Counted from the stretch's first letter, positions 20,011 to 32,858 are shown. The stretch is 64,000 nt of DNA from Portunus trituberculatus (GCF_017591435.1 NC_059287.1:7577875-7641874); one strand, 5' to 3'. Notes: generated from the sequence alone by a model not told the origin. Program-made: numbers and translations.

Positions 20011-20983
20011 TTGTCCTTAGATTTTATGGTTGTGTTAAGTTAGGATAATTTCAGTGAAATTTCATGAATTTTGTGATTTTTCCCTTTTTTTTAATCTTAA
20101 AAATGGGTATTTTTCCTTAGATTTTTTCAGACCCCCAAAATTGCCTCATTTTTGCTTTCCCCACCCAAAAACCCCACTTTCCCAGGAGGTCCCCAAGCTT
20201 GTTAGACTTAGGGAAAAAGAAAGTTAGGATAGGGTGTATTGGCTCATACTGCAAATTTACCATTTATTTTCTGCCAGAATGAAAAAAGTGACTCCTCTCT
20301 CTCTCCCAGACTCCTATATCCATCCTCAGATTAAGATAGGACTACTCTCACTTTTTCTCTCATCTTCAGCCAATCCTCTCCCTCTCCCCATCTTCAAACC
20401 TCCGTTTCCCACTCCAACACTTGTTTACACCCATCTCATTTTTTTTTTTTCATTATCAGACAGCTCTTTTTAACCCACACCTGATAGCTCCTCTCTCTCT
20501 CTCTCTTCAGACTCCAAACCTCCCTCTCTCTCTCCCCAACCTTCACACTCTCACCTTCAGAGAGCTCCTCCAGTGGCGTGCCAATGCAAACCACATCATC
20601 TTCGTCCTCATCCATGTCGGTGGTGATATCACTGTGCTTACTACCTCGTCAGTTCTCGATAGACATCACCTAGTAATCACCCTGCTTTCTCGTACCACTC
20701 CACCCAAGACTCGCAAACATAAATGTCTTCCCTTCTTTCCTTCTGAGAAGCTTCTTTCTATACTGAATTTACCACCGCACCGCCAGCCTGAGTTGAGTTA
20801 TAGGTCGGGAGAGATGCTTTTGAGCTTGAGCTTGAGCTTGAGTTGGGAGTCACCCAGCACTTGCTGTCGGTGTAGCCTTTGGATCGGTGTTCTCCCATAC
20901 ACAATGGAAATGGAAGAGTGGGGCAGGAAGTCTGAAGCATTAATGCTTTCCCTCTCTCCCCCCTCCCTCATCATTCATCACAT
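20011..20983. other. Unassigned, pyrimidine-rich
   Basis: Includes CTCTCT-rich low-complexity sequence (about 20290-20560) and four GAGCTT hexamers at about 20822-20846. The long forward open frame that runs through it into 21395 is low-complexity upstream and antisense to a LINE downstream, so I do not regard it as a gene. Confidence 0.45.
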
Positions 20984-21958
20984 TCACACCTGTTCCCCAT
21001 CCCCATCCCTGAGGGGTCCCTGCCTTTCAATCATTCTCATACGATTCCTCCAGGCATTCTCTAAGAAATCTTTCACACCCTCAATCACCCGACCATTTAC
21101 CTGTCTCTCAACACACAGCCCCAGCAGGTACTCCATCCATTCCCTACCATTCCTCTCTCTCATCTCACTACATGTTTCTACTATCTCTTCTGTCACTACA
21201 CCTAACATCCTGTCTCTTGCACACCCATACCCCTCACACTTCAGCATCAAATGTTCTACTATCTCATCCACACCCGTCTCGCATAACTCACACACCTTGC
21301 TTCCTCCATTCTTCCACCTATACACCCTGCTGTTCACCTCCACGGACTTGGTCCTGGCTCTGAACAGCAGTTCCCCCCCGCGGCTCCCACCATAAAAACT
21401 TTCACGCTTAGGCCGGTCCTTTCTCCGATACCATTCTAGCGTTGTCTTCTCACTCATCCCCCTCCTCCACTCTGCTTTTCCTTTCTCTGCCACACGCCTA
21501 TTGATTTCTCTCTTACTCGCATCCACACTTCCATGTCCTATGGCTCTTCTAACAAGCATTCCTATTTCACCCACCCAAATTTCTATATTAAACGACTCCT
21601 GTGCCCACTGTCCATACACGTTCCATTCGTACACCTTTTTTGCCCATTTACTCCCATCCATCCTCTGCAGTCTAACCCTATACCTCAACACTGCCTTAGC
21701 TAACCTTTCCCTAAATGTACTCCATCCTATATCTCCTCTGATCGCCTCCACTGCCACATACCTGTTGGCACCTAGCGCTATCCTGCCTGTCATGTTCTGC
21801 AGAACCTCTAGCCTATTCAGGTCTTTCCTAGTCCACACTGTTGTTTCTAAGCCATACATGATGCTGGGGATTGCTACTCCCTTCCATAGTCCTCTAACTA
21901 CCTCATACTTATTTGCCCTGCACCGTGCTGCACTACCTAGCCTCCCCACCCATTGGTT
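20984..21958 (-). pseudogene. LINE-F 3' fragment: reverse transcriptase C-terminal region
   Basis: A long open minus-strand frame with no internal stop. Motifs are GLWKGVAIPSIMYGLETTVW, LEVLQNMTGRIALGANRYVA, AIRGDIGWSTFRERLAK, KTTLEWYRRKDRPKRE, GGSRGGELLFRARTKSVEVN and a zinc-finger-like CELCETGVDEIVEHLMLKCE (C-x2-C-x8-H-x4-C). The thumb plus a C-terminal CCHC-type finger is typical of several LINE clades (I, R1 and related). Only the C-terminal 320 or so residues are present. The upstream junction at about 21960 falls directly against a LINE-A copy on the other strand. Its openness suggests it is younger than most fragments here. Confidence 0.7.
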
Positions 21959-21961
21959 AGA

Positions 21962-23589
21962 AGAAATATTATATAGAACAACTAAACTCAGAGAAACAGG
22001 AGGTTGCAAGGATATATATTAAGAAAAATAGAAATGAGGAAGAAAGGAAGAGATACAACGAACTGGCGGCAGCAGTACGGGAGAAAAATAATGGAAGGTC
22101 AGAAGAGGGAAAAATAGGGATTTTTTTTTTGGAGAATTCTAGGAGACAGGATAAGGAAATGGTATATAAAAGAGAAGGAAGAGGAAAAAGTGGAACAAGT
22201 TTAACTAAAAGTGATAAAGGCAAGAGACTAAAAATGATGTATACGAACATAGACGGGGTTTTATCAAGTAAATTAGAATTAAGAGACTACATAAAGAAAG
22301 AAGAACCCGATATTGTATGCCTGGCTGAAACAAAACTAAATGAGGCAATCAAAATAGACTTGGATAATAGGTATAATGTATGGAGGAGAGACAGAGGGGG
22401 TAAAGGAGAAGGAAGAGTCATGATAATGTCAAGGAAGGAGATGGTGGTAAACCAGGTGGAAAGTGGGGAAGGAAAAGCAGAAGTACTGTATGTTAAGATG
22501 CATATTAATAAAAAAGAGTTAACAATCATTGTAACATATGTGCCACTAAAAACAAATTAATGGACAAATCAAGAATATAAAGACACGATAGATGACACAA
22601 TAAGGAGTCTAACGAGAATCATTAAGGAGATTTCAACTGTAAAGAAGTGGACTGGGAAAATTATGAAAGTGGTATGGGGGAAGAAGCCTGGGGAGAAAGA
22701 TTCCTGAACTTAATGATAGATAATATGATGTACCAAAGAGTAAAGGAAAACACAAGATTAAGAGGAAATGAGCCGACAAGATTATACCTGGTTTTTACAA
22801 GGGGTATACAAATGAATGATGATATAAGATATAAGTGCCCATTGGGAAAGTGTGATCATGTAATATTAAAAATGGATATAGAAGAGGGAAAAGAAGATAG
22901 AGATGAATCACACAAAGGGGACCGATTAAATTATAGAAAGGCTGATATTGAGAATCTCAAGAACTATTTCAAATACGCTAACTGGGAGGAAATAGAAAAC
23001 TCTGAGGGAGTGCAAGAGAAATATAACTTATTTTTTGAAATATACAAAACAGGAGTCAGGGAATATGTCCCGAAATATAGACCTAATGAAGAAAGAAAGA
23101 AAGATTGGTTTAACGCAAAGTGTGCCAGGGCAAAGGAGAAATGGGATGGAGCATGGAAAAGGTGGAGGCGAAATAGAAATGCAGTAAATAAGGTAAACTT
23201 CAAAATAGCAAGAAATGAATATGTTAAAGTGAGGAAGGAAGAGGAGAGGATCTATGATAAGGACATAGTCGAAAAATGCATGGAGCAACCGAAATTGTTC
23301 TAAAGATTCATAAATGGAAAAATAAGACAAAAAGAAACAATAGAAAGGTTAAAAGGAGAAAATGGGATGGTGGAAGACCCAAAAAGTATGGCAGAACTGT
23401 TACATAATAAGTTCCAGGAGGTCTTTACTAAGGAATCCAAATTTGAAAGACCACAAGGTAATAGAGAGACCATCAATATGGAAGAGATTAAAGTAACCAA
23501 GCTTGAAATAAAATAATTAATGAAGGAATTGAATGAAGAAAAAGCAATGGGACCAGATGAAGTCTCAGGCAGAATACTGAAAGAATGTA
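21962..23589 (+). pseudogene. LINE-A copy A2, 5' segment, split by a LINE-B insertion
   Basis: Begins inside ORF1 (TTKLRETGGCKDIY) and runs through RIRKWYIKEKEE to the ORF1 stop. It continues into the endonuclease (22129-22560: MMYTNIDG, PDIVCLAETKLNEA, LTIIVTYVPLKTN) and, after a stop and shift near 22558-22640, YKCPLGKCDHVILKMD and the linker (22647-23303: EKWDGAWKRWRRNRN, RNEYVKVRKEEER). It ends at MGPDEVSGRILKEC, where a minus-strand LINE-B is inserted. The element resumes at 29424. GKCDHVI replaces the usual GxSDHxx catalytic motif, with Cys for Ser. The 5' end is truncated next to LINE-F. Confidence 0.75.
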
Positions 23590-23801
23590 CGGGGGGGGGG
23601 GGTCGGATTTGGTGTTAGGCGCCGCAACAGAGGAGGTCATATGGCGCCGCATCAAACTATTTAATAAAAAAAAAGGGCTTAAAACAAATCGTAAAATAAC
23701 TAAAAGCAAGTAAAAACGATAAAATTAATGGTAAGTAAAAACAAAAAACTACAATAATATACATAAAACATTAAAATACATATAATAAAATGAAATAAAA
23801 T

Positions 23802-26800
23802 TCACAGCTTTGGGAGAAGGCCAGCTTCTCCCAAAAACCTAAAAACGTCATGGCCTTGGGCCAGGCACTCTGGTCCAAGGACCTTTGAGATATAATAGAC
23901 ACCGCTATCTCTACCGCGACAGCGGTAGAGGTAGCGGTGTCGTAACTCTATCAAACTAGAGCACTCTACCAATAGGTGCCGCACGGTAAGCGGCACCAGG
24001 CAGTCATCACAGTAAGGTTGAGGGTCCCTGGTCAACAGGTACCTCTGTGTAAGGTACGTGTGACCTATACGCAGTCGCGCCAATAAAGTCTGTAAACGTC
24101 GATCCCGAACATGGGTGTATGTCCAGTGAGGGATAGAGGAAGTAGTGATCTCTCCCATTTTCGAGGTTGCGACCCCCGTTAGCCATCTCCTCTGCCAAAT
24201 TGCTGCAACTGCCTCACGAATTAGAGGAAAGACATCTCGAAACGGAACAGAGGCAGGAGATGGAGCGCGACTTGCTGCCTCTTTAGCGAGGCGATCTGCG
24301 TGTTCATTCCCTGGAACACCAACGTGACCAGGGACCCAACAGAACCCAACACGATATCCTCGTTGTGTAAGAAGGTATAGCCACTCCAGGGCTGATAAAA
24401 CCAAAGGGTTAAAGGATATAGTGCAAGAGAGAGAAGTAAGAGCACTGCGACAGTCACTAAAAATTGTAAAAGACGAAACCGGTAGAGTAAAAATTATTTG
24501 TAAAGCTAGGACTATGGCAGACAGCTCCGCAGTAAAGACGGATGCCACTGAAGGAAGGCTGCCAGACCGATAAAAGAGGAAAACCACACTAAATCTAACG
24601 CCTGCGTCGGATTTGGAACCATCAGTAAAAACAGGGATATCATCAGAATGCATAAAAAAGTGTTCTAAAAACCGTGTGTGGGACAGAGCTGGCAGAAAAT
24701 CCTTCTTGCCATCCATGGCAGGGCATAATGAGATAACAGAAAGCTGCCAATAACCGACTCGTGGGAGCCGGAAAAAGTACACAGGAGTGGGGTCGATAGA
24801 TAACTCTGCCATGAGATTTGCAACTCTAAGGCCAAAAGGTTTAGGGAGACTCGGTCGAGTGACATTTGCCTGCGAACGCGAGTCATGCAACATTGACAGA
24901 CAAGGGACGGAATCAGGAAGACGGTGGGTGCGAAACCAACACCAGAGCATCGAAGACTGGCGCCAGAGGTCGAGCGGCCAGAAACCAGCATCCACTAGAA
25001 GGCTAGGTATTGGAGATGTCCGAAATGCACCTGTAGCCAAGCGGACCCCAGCATGATGCACGGAGTCAAGCATGCGTAGTCGTGCATCCGTTGCGGATGA
25101 GTAGATCTCACAGCCGTATTCCAGCTTGGGAAGTATGAGTGTGCGGTGAAGCAGCAGCAACGTGTCCCTGTCCGCACCCCAAGAGGTGTGACTTAAAACC
25201 CGAAGAAGGGATAATGCCTGCCGACAAGACGCCTTAAGAGAACGGAAATGGGGAACCCAGGTGAGACGGTTGTCAAATAAAAGGCCAAGATATCGAGTCG
25301 CCTCCACGCATGAGAGGCGTCTATTGGCGAGGTATAAATCCGGGTCTGGATGGACACCACGGTTGCGACAAAAATGCATGGCTACGGTCTTGGAGGTGGA
25401 GAATCGAAAACCGTTCATGTTGGCCCAACTGGACACCCTATTGATCGCCAGTTGGAGCTTGCGCTCAATCAGTGACATCCTAGCAGCAGCAAAAGAAATA
25501 CATAAATCATCAACATATAAGGAGCTGTGAATGCCATCTGGAAGAGTATCTATCACACCATTAATGGCGACTGCAAATAGTGTAACACTAAGAATACTTC
25601 CCTGTGGGACACCATCATTTAGAGCAGTAGCCTAAGAGAGAACACTCCCAACTCAAACCCGTAAAAGACGTCTGGATAAAAACTGCTGAATAAAAATAGG
25701 AAGGTGGCCACGAAGGCCAAAATTAAACAAAGACTGTAAAATGCCATGACACCAAGCCGTGTCGTAGGCCTTCTCCAGGTCAAAAAACACTGTTACTTGA
25801 TGGTGGTGATTAGCGAAGGCCTCACAAATAGAACACTCTAGGGATAAAAGAGCATCAGTAGTAGACCTCATCTTTCAGAAGCTGCAGGATGCTTCCGGGA
25901 AACACTGGCAAAGTGCTCCGCGAAGAGGTCGGCGACAGTCCTAGGGTCTGCCACCGTTCGCCCAGTAGACAACAAAACTGGTGGGGGAGGAGCAGAATAC
26001 TTCCCAGCAATTCGGCGTACTTAGTTAAAGACATCCGTTAGAGGGGTGTGGGCATTGATGGAAGACACATAAGCTTACCAAGAGGATCTTTGTGCCTCTT
26101 TCAAAACGCGGCGGGCCTGAGCTCGGCAGCGCCGAAAAGCTTCCAGGCACTGCGGGTCCCCACAATGTCGCCGGAGACGAGAGAAAGCCGCCCATTTCTC
26201 TTGCACAGCTTTAGTGCATGCAGCGTTCCACCAAGGAACGGGATGCTTAGTAAAGCGACCTGACGTCCTAGGGATTGTCTGAAGCTCTACTGAAGTTAAA
26301 AAATCGGTAAAATAATCAACAGCCTCAGCACAAGTAGAAAAGTCAGCCAGCGGACGGATAAAAGAGCTAAGGTCTGTGAATGAAGCCAATCTGCCTTGTC
26401 TAAAATCCAGCGTGGGGGCCGGGACTGTGGCTCAGAGTTCACAGATTGTAGTAAAATCGGAAAGTGGTCACTACCGTGTAAATCCGGTAGGACCCACCAA
26501 TTAAAATCAAGGAAAGAATTAGATGTACACAGAGAAAGATCGATAGCGGTAAAAGTCCCAGTAGGACTGTGGAAATGTGTAACATCCCCAGAATTTAAAA
26601 CCTCCAATCCCTCATCCTCAATAAAAGACCCGATTAAAACCCCACGAGGATTACTAGCACCTTCATCCCACAATGGGTGGCAGCCGTTAAAATCACCCAA
26701 TAAAAGAAAAGGCGGAGTCAGCTGATGCACCAGGCCGTCAAGCTCACCCCTGGAGACAGGAAGCCGGGGAGGGAGATATAAACTGCAAATAGTGTAGGAT

Positions 26801-27060
26801 CGTCCCATAAAAACCTTAACAGCAACCACCTGAAGAGGAGAGTTGAGTTGCAAGGGGACAACAGGTATGTCTTGACGGACAAGGATAGCTGTGCCACCGT
26901 GGTGGACCTGGTCACTAAAAAAGGCATGATAGCCAGGAGGACTAGAATAAGTACTATCACCTAGTATAGTCTCTTGTAAAGCTACACAGGCTGGAGAGAA
27001 CTCCGACAATAAAGCTCGGAGTTCCCCCACGAGGCGCGAAGGCCTCTACAGTTCCACTGT
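23802..27060 (-). pseudogene. LINE-B1 ORF2: endonuclease, reverse transcriptase, RNase H
   Basis: The endonuclease is at 27060-26296 (LQWNCRGLRA, CVALQETILG, LYLPPRLPVS, LLGDFNGCHPLWD, HGSDHFPIL), with all catalytic motifs visible. The linker and fingers are at 26389-25653, including RSTTDALLSLECSICEAF and VTVFFDLEKAYDTAW (first catalytic aspartate). 25556-23802 is one 584-codon frame: LYVDDLCISFAA (YVDD box), LGLLFDNRLTW, thumb, then RNase H with IPVFTDGSKSDAGVRFS, FTAELSAIVLALQ, IFSDCRSAL and WVPGHVGVPGNEHADRLAKE, so the D-E-D-D acidic set is present. A C-terminal zinc-finger-like CDDCLVPLTVRHLLVECSSL follows. Breaks: a stop near 25636 and loss of frame near 25870-26080 (including a deletion before RSTTDAL). 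Confidence 0.85.
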
Positions 27061-27076
27061 AGAAGCTTGAAGATGA

Positions 27077-28974
27077 CTATTTAGGTGCAGTGGACGAGCG
27101 AGCCTTTTGAAGGGGCTGCCCGTGACTCACCTGACTAGAAATAATCAAACGACGAGAAGACACCGGGAGTTGAGATGTACCGGATCGTTGGACCTCAGCC
27201 TTTTGGCCTACCGGTGAGTGATGCGAACTATCATCAGTCCTACCGGTCCTCAGAGGACGAGGATCAGGCAGGACTGCACTTTCCGATACAGTGGGTCCAC
27301 GAGGGACGGCTGTGACAATATCATCCGACGTCTCCATGCAAAGACTGTCCTCATCACAAGAAGCCCGATCTGAGACAGAGCGTGTCACAGGAGGCCGAAC
27401 AGGAACTACTGGAGCTACCCTAGTAGAGCTGTCCCTGGAGGACTCACGATTATGTGCACCGGGAGAAAACTTAGACTGCTTAGGCTGAGCTAAATCTAAC
27501 GACTTCGCAGAGCCGCGGTGCCGTTTGGCCATGCTCTTCAAAAGCTTAGGCGATACAGGAGGCAAATGGACATCCACTACATGGGTTAGTTTGGTCAAGT
27601 CTGCATTATTCTCGTCGCTTCTTGCAGATGACTCAACTGAGTCATCGGACAAAAGGGAAAACCTATTGTCCAAGTGAACAGAACCAACCGCCCCAACAGA
27701 GCGAGAGGTAGCAGAAGGGGTTGTCTTTGGACCGGCAGACTCAACTGAAGTGCGTGCGGCCAATGAAGCATAGGATGTCGCACCAGTACCGGCCTTCTGG
27801 CGGTACAGGAGTTCACGGCGGGCGCTACCGAGACTGATGAACTGAGTGTTAGCAATCTGTAGAATGTCCTGCTCCAGGCGATACCTGGGGCATTGCCTGG
27901 ATCGTACTTGGTGAGCATCACGGCAATGGAAACAATAAGCTGCAGCATTGCAATGCTCCTCTGAATGCGAGTCTAGTGCAGAGCAATTACCACATCGAGA
28001 AGCTTCTTTACATGAACTTTTGCCGTGACCGTAAAAATAACATGAGAAACACTGAAGAGGGCAAGAAACAAAACGCCTCACCCTAAGATTAATAGGGCCT
28101 ATATTAACACGGTCAGGGAGGGTGGACCCAAAAAAGGTGAGAAGGACCATGTTGGAGGAGTTCCTCATCTTAGTCACCTTCTGGACTGAGGTAGGACACA
28201 TAGCCAGTATTTCCTCGTCAGGAAATTCATAAAGATCCTGACTGTACACACAACCTTTACTGTAATTAAAGGTGGGATGAGCCTTAATAGTCTCAAACAT
28301 GCTGTCAGAAGGACATGGGAGATGTTGCAACATCCTTGCCTGTGTGATATCTTTGCTCGCACGAGCACCCCCTTCCCGTATTTCTTGAGGTTTCCCTCAG
28401 GAATCGTGCCGATTTCTTTGGACAAGTACCGGGAGGCATGGATGAAATTCCGCGCCCATTTCTGTAGTACGCCACAAACCAACGTGGAGGCGGGATCTGG
28501 CGGACTTCAGGAACTGAATTCTCTGAATAGTTTCAAAAAGATTTGGGATGTAGTCCATGTCACTGTCCGAAATATTGCTAGAGTGGAGAAGTTCTGTCTT
28601 AAAGCCAGAGCCAGCAAGGGCAGAGATGCTACATGTTCATAAGCTAAACGGGCTTCATCACATGACAGAAAACGTTACATAGCAGCGGTTAGAAGGAAAG
28701 TCCTTATCATAAACAAGTCGAATGCGAACAACCGTGCCATAGGCCTTGAGAAGTGAGTGCAAGGCGTGATAGGAAAATGATGGGTTAACATTTACCATCA
28801 AAAGGGAGTCATATGCAGCAGAAATACGTCCTCAGAAGAACTCCCAGAACAGGAGACTGCTGTGGGAGGCTCTTGTGGAGGGGAATCCTCCTTCCCACTC
28901 AGACCTGAAGATGACGTCTCGTGGGCCAGGTCAGCCACCTCACGAGAACCTGACAGTTTTTTGTGTTTAACCAT
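27077..28974 (-). pseudogene. LINE-B1 ORF1: RRM and zinc-knuckle nucleic-acid-binding protein
   Basis: The start is taken at the ATG at 28974 (MVKHKKLSGSREVADLAHE), a Ser-rich leader. An RRM-like fold follows at about 28800-28640 (NPSFSYHALHSLLKAYGTVV, RIRLVYDK, RCYVTFSV as RNP1-like), broken by two stops. 28333-27077 is open for 418 codons: IKAHPTFNYSKGCVYSQDLY, then three zinc knuckles (CFSCYFYGHGKSSC, CGNCSALDSHSEEHC, CFHCRDAHQVRSRQC) and a Ser/Pro-rich tail. This RRM-plus-triple-knuckle layout is that of I/jockey-group ORF1 (Gag-like) proteins that coat element RNA. The frame shifts near 28330-28480. Confidence 0.8.
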
Positions 28975-29423
28975 ATGTATAAAGTTACAAAAAAAAAAAT
29001 TGGTTCCAGGGCAAGGAAACCACCTACTGGGACTACAATGGGAGGAGCGCTGGCTGCCGTGGACGGGGTACCTCGTCCCCATGCGGACCAGTCGTTTAAA
29101 AAAAAAGGCCCCACATGATACGAATGTTTGTCCACGACAGAGCTGAGACCCCCCTCCCAAAGCATCCCAGCCTGGACACCCAACCATCCAGCACAGGACG
29201 GCCCCTATTGGGCGATCCCTCCAGTGGGTGGCTCCGCTGGTCCACTGGCAGCCTACGTAGGAACCATTTAGTCTGGCCCCTCACTGGCGACCTTACTAGC
29301 ATGGGTAGCCCTCTCCCCCTCGAAAGGGCAGAGCAGGGGGCTAAGCCCTCTCTAGCCTATCTCGCCAGGTCACAGGGGCTCGCAAGCCCCCCAACACGAC
29401 AAGGCGGTTCCCATCTGGGGGGG

Positions 29424-29587
29424 AAGAATGTAGGGAAGAACCAGCAAGTCCTATATACATCATAAAATGCCCAATAGAAAATGGAACAGTACCAGTGGAA
29501 TGGAAAAGAGCTGAGGTGGTTCCCATATATAAGAGTGGAAGGAAGGAAGAACCTCTAAATTACAGACCAGTATCACTAACTAGTGTA
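29424..29587 (+). pseudogene. LINE-A copy A2, segment after the LINE-B insertion
   Basis: Starts with the duplicated AAGAATGTA and continues REEPASPIY, ENGTVPVEWKRAEVVPIYKS, LNYRPVSLTSVM, exactly in register with the segment ending at 23589 and with the minus-strand copy at 51230-51580. It stops abruptly at about 29587, where LINE-C or its 5' flank begins. Confidence 0.85.
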
Positions 29588-32500
29588 ATGTTACCTTCTC
29601 CACCCGTGGTTGTCCGCTTTCACTGGCTGCGTCAGTTTCGTTGTCAAGGGTCCGGAGCACCCAGGAGCACATCAGCACGAGGCTTACAATAGCAGGTGGG
29701 TGGCGGGCACCGCCGGACAGAGAAACACCAGCTTACTCACGTCCTTTACTGAGTCCTCAGTTCATAGTACATCACAGGGCATCCTCCACACACACACACA
29801 CACACACAGGGCACTCAGGCACTCCACAGGCGTTCCCAGGGGCGGACATTTTCGGCCCAGCTGTGGCGGTGCGCGGGTCGTGCGTTACCTCTTCCTGCTA
29901 CCCACCACAACAATAGCGGGTGTTTCAAACTCACCCTACCTGCCTGTAGCAAGCTTCCTCAAGAATGCAGATTAGTATTCTACGCTACTATGGCTGAAGG
30001 AGGTTCCATTGCAAGCACTACTGTAGTGGGGGATTTGATGCTGTCCAGCAGTGATTCTGATGACCACTACTCAAGTATGGACGATGATGCTGGATTCCAT
30101 GAGGTGATCAGCAAGGCGGAAAAGAAGAGGAGGCGCGATGCAGCAAGACTAAGTGAAGACAGTGATACCTGCAAGATGCAGAATGCTAAGAAAAGTTACG
30201 CTGGCTGTCACCCTGTTGCAGCTCACTCTCGTCTGAGCGACAGTGATAGTGAGGATGAGAGTACTCCAGGACCTAACCAGGTGGACATAGGATTGCAAGA
30301 GCAGAGTGGTAGTGGACAGGAGCCGAGTCGTAGTGGTCAAGAGCCGAATCGTGGTGGAAGGCAGAGGCTGTATTTTCCTCTCACGGAAGGCTTAGACTAC
30401 AACAAAAGCTCCAGTGGACAGTCAAGCTTTGTAAGTACCATAAGGATTTTGAGGTTTTGTTCAAGGATGGAAAACACAGGCCATATGTAACTGTTAAAGA
30501 TGAGCATGCTGTGGATTTTTTAACAACTGAAAGTTTTGATGGCCTTGTGATGGAAAAACCTGATGGAAGGGAGAAGTGCCACAAGGTTATCATATATGAT
30601 GTTCCAACCCTTGTAGATCCTGACGACCTTTCATTTGATGAGAGATTTGTGTGGGTTAAGAGACGTGTAGTGAAACTGAAGGATGCAGTTTCTCCTAAGC
30701 CTCAGCTTGTTGCTTTGATGAAAGGATCACTTCCTGAGAAGCTGTTTATTCCTTGCCTTGGATATAGGCATGTCTCTCTTTATAATGAAACTCCTGTTCT
30801 GTATTATAAATGTAGTAAATGGGGTCATATGCAATACAAGTGTTACAATGATTTCCGCTGTAGGTTCTGCGGTAAAAATCACGACTCCAGGGAATGTATT
30901 GCTAAACTGAAGGAAAATGTCAAGATTGTACCAACCTGTTGTAATTGTGGTGAGTCATAATGCTAACTCATGTCATTGTACAAAGAGGCCCCAAAGAAAC
31001 CGTCGCAATAACTCTGACGTTAAGGCTAGTGAACCCGCTAGACATGTACAGGTGTTACAGAGTTCAAAGCCAGTTAATGTGTGGCAGGAAAGGCTTGAGC
31101 AAAGGCAGGCCTCTATACCAGGAAATGTAACAGACCAGCTAGGTACAGTTCCTCCCACACCACAGTTAGTTCATGTTCATGAGGATGTTTCTTTGAGGAA
31201 AGAAATTGATGAGTTAAGGAACCTTATGGCTGATTTACAAAAGCAAATAGTGGAATTGCACACAGTAATCATGAGGCCTAGCTCTCATGTTGATACTGCT
31301 GTGAATTCTACTAAGGAAACTGTTGTGGACACCACTGTAGAAACTAATGGATCCAATAATAATGTTGCAATGTCCCAGGAGAACAATCTACCAGTTGTCA
31401 CTAGTGAAGTGAGATACCTGCTGGACTTAATCAGGGCCTATGTGGATAAATTGTTAAAGGTTGCCACATTTGTGGGGAATAAGGTTCAGCAAAATGGAAG
31501 TTAGAAATCTGTGCGTACTATCATGGAATATTAACAGTTTACAGAAACGGTCTACTGATGTACATGCCTATGTTCTTGAAAATAACATTGATATAATAAC
31601 ACTTTCAGGAGGTTGGTATGACAACAGATTGCTTGACCTTACGAGGATATCAACGCTTTGAGCTTTCAGCTGATCTACGTACTAACACAAGAGGTTTAGT
31701 CACATACATCAAAAACTGTATTCCTGCCACCCTCCACTCTGCTTATAAGGTCAATGGTACGGAGGTACTGTGTGTAAACGTTCGCGTTAAAGATTGTGTG
31801 GTGATTATTGTTAATACGTACATTCATGCAAATATGCTAAGATCTGAGGACCTTCCTGATTGTGTATTTAGTGATAAAAGTCTTTTGGTTGGAGACCTAA
31901 ATACTAGGCATAGGAGTCTAGGTAGCTTCTTTGGCAGCCAGAATTCCAATGGTTTTGCTCTGTGTGACATTGTTGATGCCTTTGGGAATGTACAGGTATT
32001 AGGAAATGGTAAACCTACGCATGTCAAAGGTGGCAGGCAGACTTGATTATGCTCTTCTTTTTTAATATGAATGAAGTTCAAACCTCTGCAGATATCTTGC
32101 ATGAACTGGTGAGTGATCACTTTGCTTTAAAGGTAACTCTTGAGCTTGATAAGGTGTGTGGTCCTTCCACCAGGGCAAGGTACAGGCTGCAGGATGGCCA
32201 GCATAGGCAACTGATTAATAAAGTAAATGCTTGGTACCAAGATTACAAACACTCTGTCCATAATGTTGATCAATTTTATGAAGCTCTGTTGCAAGTGATT
32301 GACCATACTTTAAGTAAGGCTACCACCATTCGGCAAACTCGTTCAGGTAGGAGATGTAAGTCAGCTTACTTTACTGATAAGCAAGTTAAGGAATGGAACA
32401 CATTACTTAGGAAAGCACAGAGTCGATGGAGTAAAAATCCCTGTGATATCCAGAGTAGGACAGCCATGCTTGAAATCGCTGAATGTATGACGGATGTGAG

Positions 32501-32858
32501 ACAACAAGCACGTACCAGGTATTGGAATAATTTCCTAGAGAGCATATCTAAGACGAAGAATTTGACAAACATATGGAGGGAGGTTAACAAAGTAAGGGGT
32601 ATACGGAGTACAACCATTGCTTATCCTGATCCACAAGCTAAAGCCAGCAAACTTATAGATAAGTGGGCTCATGCCTCCAGCATTGCGAGTTTGCCTTACA
32701 ATATTCAGGAATGTCTGAGACGTTACCAATCCGGCAGAAGACAGTTGTTTGATGTCCAAACTGAACTTTTAGATGATTCATGTGTACCAATCACTAAAGA
32801 TGAACTCCTGCTTGCTATAAAAAAAAGGGGAAATCAACAGCTCCTGAACAGAATGGGC
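29588..32858 (+). mobile_element. LINE-C non-LTR retrotransposon, 5' part
   Basis: Includes a 5' UTR-like region (29588-29989, GC-rich with a CA repeat at about 29786-29811), a zinc-knuckle ORF1 (29990-31504) and ORF2 (31494-32858), which ends at the start of the reverse transcriptase. From 32860 the sequence turns back on itself: 32860-33180 is the opposite strand of the same element, covering the next reverse-transcriptase residues. The palm, YADD box and 3' end are absent. The exact 5' end is uncertain. Confidence 0.7.
29990..31504 (+). pseudogene. LINE-C ORF1: zinc-knuckle RNA-binding protein
   Basis: The start at 29990 gives MAEGGSIASTTVVGD, followed by a Ser/Asp-rich acidic segment (SSSDSDDHYSSMDDDAGFH) and a lysine/arginine cluster. 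After a frame shift at about 30430-30460 comes a folded region (YVTVKDEHAVDFLTTESFDG, KVIIYDVPTLVDPDDL, LFIPCLGYRHVSLY), then three CCHC/CCCH knuckles: YKCSKWGHMQYKC, CRFCGKNHDSREC and, across another shift at about 30950, CCNCGESHNANSC. The tail has a coiled-coil segment (LRKEIDELRNLMADLQKQIV). The layout is that of Gag-like ORF1 proteins in I/jockey-type LINEs. Its stop overlaps the ORF2 start by 11 bases. Confidence 0.75.

Larger units (their letters stand above)
23590..29423 (-). mobile_element. LINE-B copy B1, complete I-group retrotransposon inserted in LINE-A
   Basis: 5.83 kb with 5' UTR (29423-28975), ORF1 (28974-27077), ORF2 (about 27060-23802) and a 3' UTR ending in a G run on the + strand (C run in the sense strand). 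It is flanked by the 9-bp direct repeat AAGAATGTA (23581-23589 and 29424-29432), and the interrupted LINE-A reads through cleanly when it is removed. The RNase H after the reverse transcriptase places it in the I group (I, Nimb, Outcast and similar). The sense 3' end is not poly-A. Several stops and shifts are present. A second copy lies at 40870-46296. Confidence 0.85.

Noticed and set aside
20421..21395. 324-codon forward open frame
   Set aside because: It is CT-rich low-complexity upstream and antisense to the clearly coding LINE-F frame downstream; no domain motif.
28899..29302. Extra overlapping frames upstream of LINE-B1 ORF1
   Set aside because: They lie in the 5' UTR or are antisense, and their counterparts in copy B2 are absent; no conserved motif.
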